Shown here piece after piece: positions 5,932 through 7,286 of a stretch of DNA of 7,286 nt. Both the position numbers and the translations under genes were made by a program. Under the pieces are notes generated by a model that was not told the DNA's origin, did not search any database, and saw nothing but the letters and a program-made list of their open reading frames with translations. Position 1 is the stretch's first letter. Every line of letters starts with the position of its first letter. The stretch covers positions 1 to 7,286 of the forward strand of contig JALVEA010000420.1 in NCBI GenBank assembly GCA_027008665.1, written 5' to 3'. Source of the DNA: Thiotrichaceae bacterium. GTDB taxonomy: Bacteria; Pseudomonadota; Gammaproteobacteria; Thiotrichales; Thiotrichaceae.

Positions 5932-6912
5932 ATGTCGGTTTATACTACAGTAAGCAAGGCAGAATTGGAGCATTTTTTGCTTCAATATAATATCGGTGAA
6001 TTAGTCGATTTTAATGGGATTACAGCAGGGATGGAGAATACCAACTACTTCCTCAATACTACCCAAGGTCGCTATGTTCTTACCCTTTATGAAAGCTATA
6101 GCAAAGAAGAACTGCCCTATTTTCTTGGATTAATGCAACATCTATCAGCGAATAAGGTAGAAACAATCAAACCCGTTGCGAATAAAAAAGGGGAGTTACT
6201 TCAAGAGCTATGCGCTAAACCTGCTGCTATTATTGAGCGTTTACAAGGTGATGCCTTAAAGCAATCAGAGGTAAGCGTTGAACATTGTCGTTTAATAGGC
6301 AATGCCTTGGCACGCTTTCATTTAGCGGGGAAATCTTACTCTCCTCGGCGTAATAATGAAGATCGCTGTTATTATTTATCTCTTAAAATAATAGAGCCAT
6401 TATTATCGGCCTTATCAAATGAGGATCAGCAACTTCTCAAACAAGAGCTAGATTTTCATCAAACTATAAAATGGGATCAATTACCTTCAGGTATCACCCA
6501 TTCAGACTTATTCTGTGATAATGCCATCTTTTATAAGATTAATAATAAACCCGTACTCAGTGGTATTATTGATCTATATCTCTCTTGTTATGATGCTTTT
6601 ATTTATGATCTCGCCATTATTGCCAATGATTGGTGCTTCGATTCCAATTATCATTTAGATCAAGAACGCTATTTAGCCGTTTTATCCGCTTATGATCAAA
6701 TACGCCCATTAGAGCGCATTGAAAAACAAGCATGGGTTAGTATGTTACGCAGTGCCGCGCTACGTTTTTGGATTTCGCGCCTAGATAATAAGCTTAACCC
6801 ACCTGAAGGTGAAATGGTTCTATGTAAAAGCCCTGATGAATATAAACGCAAGCTTCAAGCTTGTTTGCAAGATCAAGAAGAGATTATGCGAGTTATTAAC
6901 TCATCTTTTTAG
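5932..6912 (+). CDS. thrB: Homoserine kinase, aminoglycoside-phosphotransferase fold
   Basis: The enzyme phosphorylates homoserine with ATP, the step before threonine synthase. The 326-residue protein belongs to the ThrB class with an aminoglycoside/choline kinase fold, as in Pseudomonas, not the GHMP class of E. coli. It begins MSVYT, close to Pseudomonas ThrB. It shows GITAGMENTNYFL (29-41) in the ATP-binding lobe with RYVLTLYE (47-54), the catalytic loop HSDLFCDN (190-197, Asp192 as base, Asn197 for metal) and the metal-binding Asp214 in GIIDLY (211-216). YDLAIIANDWC (225-235) and a conserved MLRSAALRFWISRL (271-284) follow. Relatives commonly have Phe after Asp214, where this has Leu. The ATG follows the stop of the LOG gene directly, with GGA at 5922-5924 as ribosome site, so translation is probably coupled. 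No other threonine genes are visible here. Confidence 0.94.
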   Translation: MSVYTTVSKAELEHFLLQYNIGELVDFNGITAGMENTNYFLNTTQGRYVLTLYESYSKEELPYFLGLMQHLSANKVETIKPVANKKGELLQELCAKPAAIIERLQGDALKQSEVSVEHCRLIGNALARFHLAGKSYSPRRNNEDRCYYLSLKIIEPLLSALSNEDQQLLKQELDFHQTIKWDQLPSGITHSDLFCDNAIFYKINNKPVLSGIIDLYLSCYDAFIYDLAIIANDWCFDSNYHLDQERYLAVLSAYDQIRPLERIEKQAWVSMLRSAALRFWISRLDNKLNPPEGEMVLCKSPDEYKRKLQACLQDQEEIMRVINSSF

Positions 6913-6946
6913 AAAATTTCCTTTCTTAAGCAATACGGAACACCCC

Positions 6947-7171
6947 ATGCACACACTAGACGCACGCCGCTTACTTTGCCCAATGCCCGTTATTCGGGTA
7001 CAACAAATGATAGAAACACTGCAAGCAGGTGATCAAATTAAGGCGATTTGTACTGATCCCGGTGCCATGCATGATATTCCCGCATGGGCAAAGGTGCATG
7101 GACATAAAACAATAGAAATTTGCCAACAAGATTATGAATATATTATTGTCATAGAAATTAGCACAGTTTGA
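6947..7171 (+). CDS. tusA: TusA-like sulfurtransferase (sulfur carrier)
   Basis: TusA carries persulfide sulfur from cysteine desulfurase to the TusBCD relay for tRNA 2-thiouridine and also feeds molybdenum cofactor and other sulfur pathways. The 74-residue protein has the family's start, LDARRLLCPMPVIRVQQMI, with the sulfur-accepting Cys11 in the Cys-Pro-x-Pro motif. DPGAMHDIPAWAKVHGHK follows, then a terminal strand, which is the whole single-domain fold at normal length. I chose ATG 6947 because it gives the standard N-terminus and has GGA 7 bases upstream (6937-6939). The open frame extends back to 6809 but overlaps thrB and encodes nothing family-like there. It begins 34 bases after thrB. 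The closest functional paralogue is uncertain, because TusA-like proteins (TusA, YeeD, YedF) are hard to tell apart; a stand-alone copy with this motif fits TusA best. Confidence 0.88.
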   Translation: MHTLDARRLLCPMPVIRVQQMIETLQAGDQIKAICTDPGAMHDIPAWAKVHGHKTIEICQQDYEYIIVIEISTV

Positions 7172-7221
7172 TATTTACACCAAAATTACTAAAATAACAA
7201 AAAAACCAAAATGGAGTTACG

Positions 7222-7286
7222 ATGTGGAAGTCAACGGGATGGATAGCAAAGAAAGAGCATGTTACCAACGAAACGATTCAGAATTG
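7222..7286 (+). CDS. Start of an unidentified gene (3' end outside window)
   Basis: An ATG with GGAG at 7213-7216 (5 bases upstream) opens a frame that stays open to the window end, giving 21 residues starting MWKSTGWIAKKEHV. There is no recognisable motif or signal peptide in so short a piece, and the product cannot be named. It follows tusA by 50 AT-rich bases without a terminator, so it may belong to the same transcript. A nearby ATG at 7211 in another frame stops within 12 codons. Confidence 0.6.
   Translation, partial: MWKSTGWIAKKEHVTNETIQN

Noticed and set aside
6809..6946. N-terminal extension of the tusA frame back into thrB
   Set aside because: It would overlap thrB by over 100 bases, is unlike the family, and ATG 6947 has its own ribosome site and gives the standard TusA start.

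Overview
The window reads as chromosomal core DNA from an AT-rich gammaproteobacterium. The evidence is the bc1 genes followed directly by sspA-sspB (SspB with a ClpX-binding tail), an aminoglycoside-kinase-fold homoserine kinase of the Pseudomonas type, and TusA/BolA-type sulfur and iron-sulfur proteins. I cannot place it to genus. All genes lie on the + strand with very short gaps, and I saw no phage, insertion sequence, CRISPR array, tRNA or rRNA.

Layout. (1) 1-1994: the 3' part of cytochrome b (petB), overlapping cytochrome c1 (petC) by 4 bases, or followed by it if petC starts at its better ribosome site. A strong rho-independent terminator follows at 2050-2081. (2) 2100-3653: sspA, sspB (4-base overlap) and folA (10-base gap), a compact group for stress-related transcription, ClpXP substrate delivery and tetrahydrofolate synthesis. 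(3) 3699-5159: a membrane-anchored double zinc-ribbon protein of unknown role, then a small BolA/IbaG-like protein. (4) 5212-7171: a LOG-family nucleotide hydrolase, homoserine kinase thrB abutting it with no gap, and tusA. (5) 7222-7286: the first 21 codons of an unidentified gene. I see no convincing terminator after 2081, so 2100-7286 could be one long transcription unit or several with hidden promoters.

The most unusual part is the respiratory complex. Cytochrome c1 carries about 100 extra residues between its methionine haem ligand and its C-terminal anchor, built from imperfect repeats whose Tyr/Phe-x-Val-Val element recurs every 32 residues. Cytochrome b, encoded just upstream, appears to carry about 45-65 extra hydrophobic residues near its C-terminus, enough for one or two additional membrane helices. 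Two neighbouring subunits of one complex both enlarged suggests a lineage-specific remodelling of complex III. Other points of interest are a CxxC pair in the thioredoxin-like domain of SspA, the terminator placed so close to sspA that no promoter fits between them, and the uncharacterised zinc-ribbon protein.
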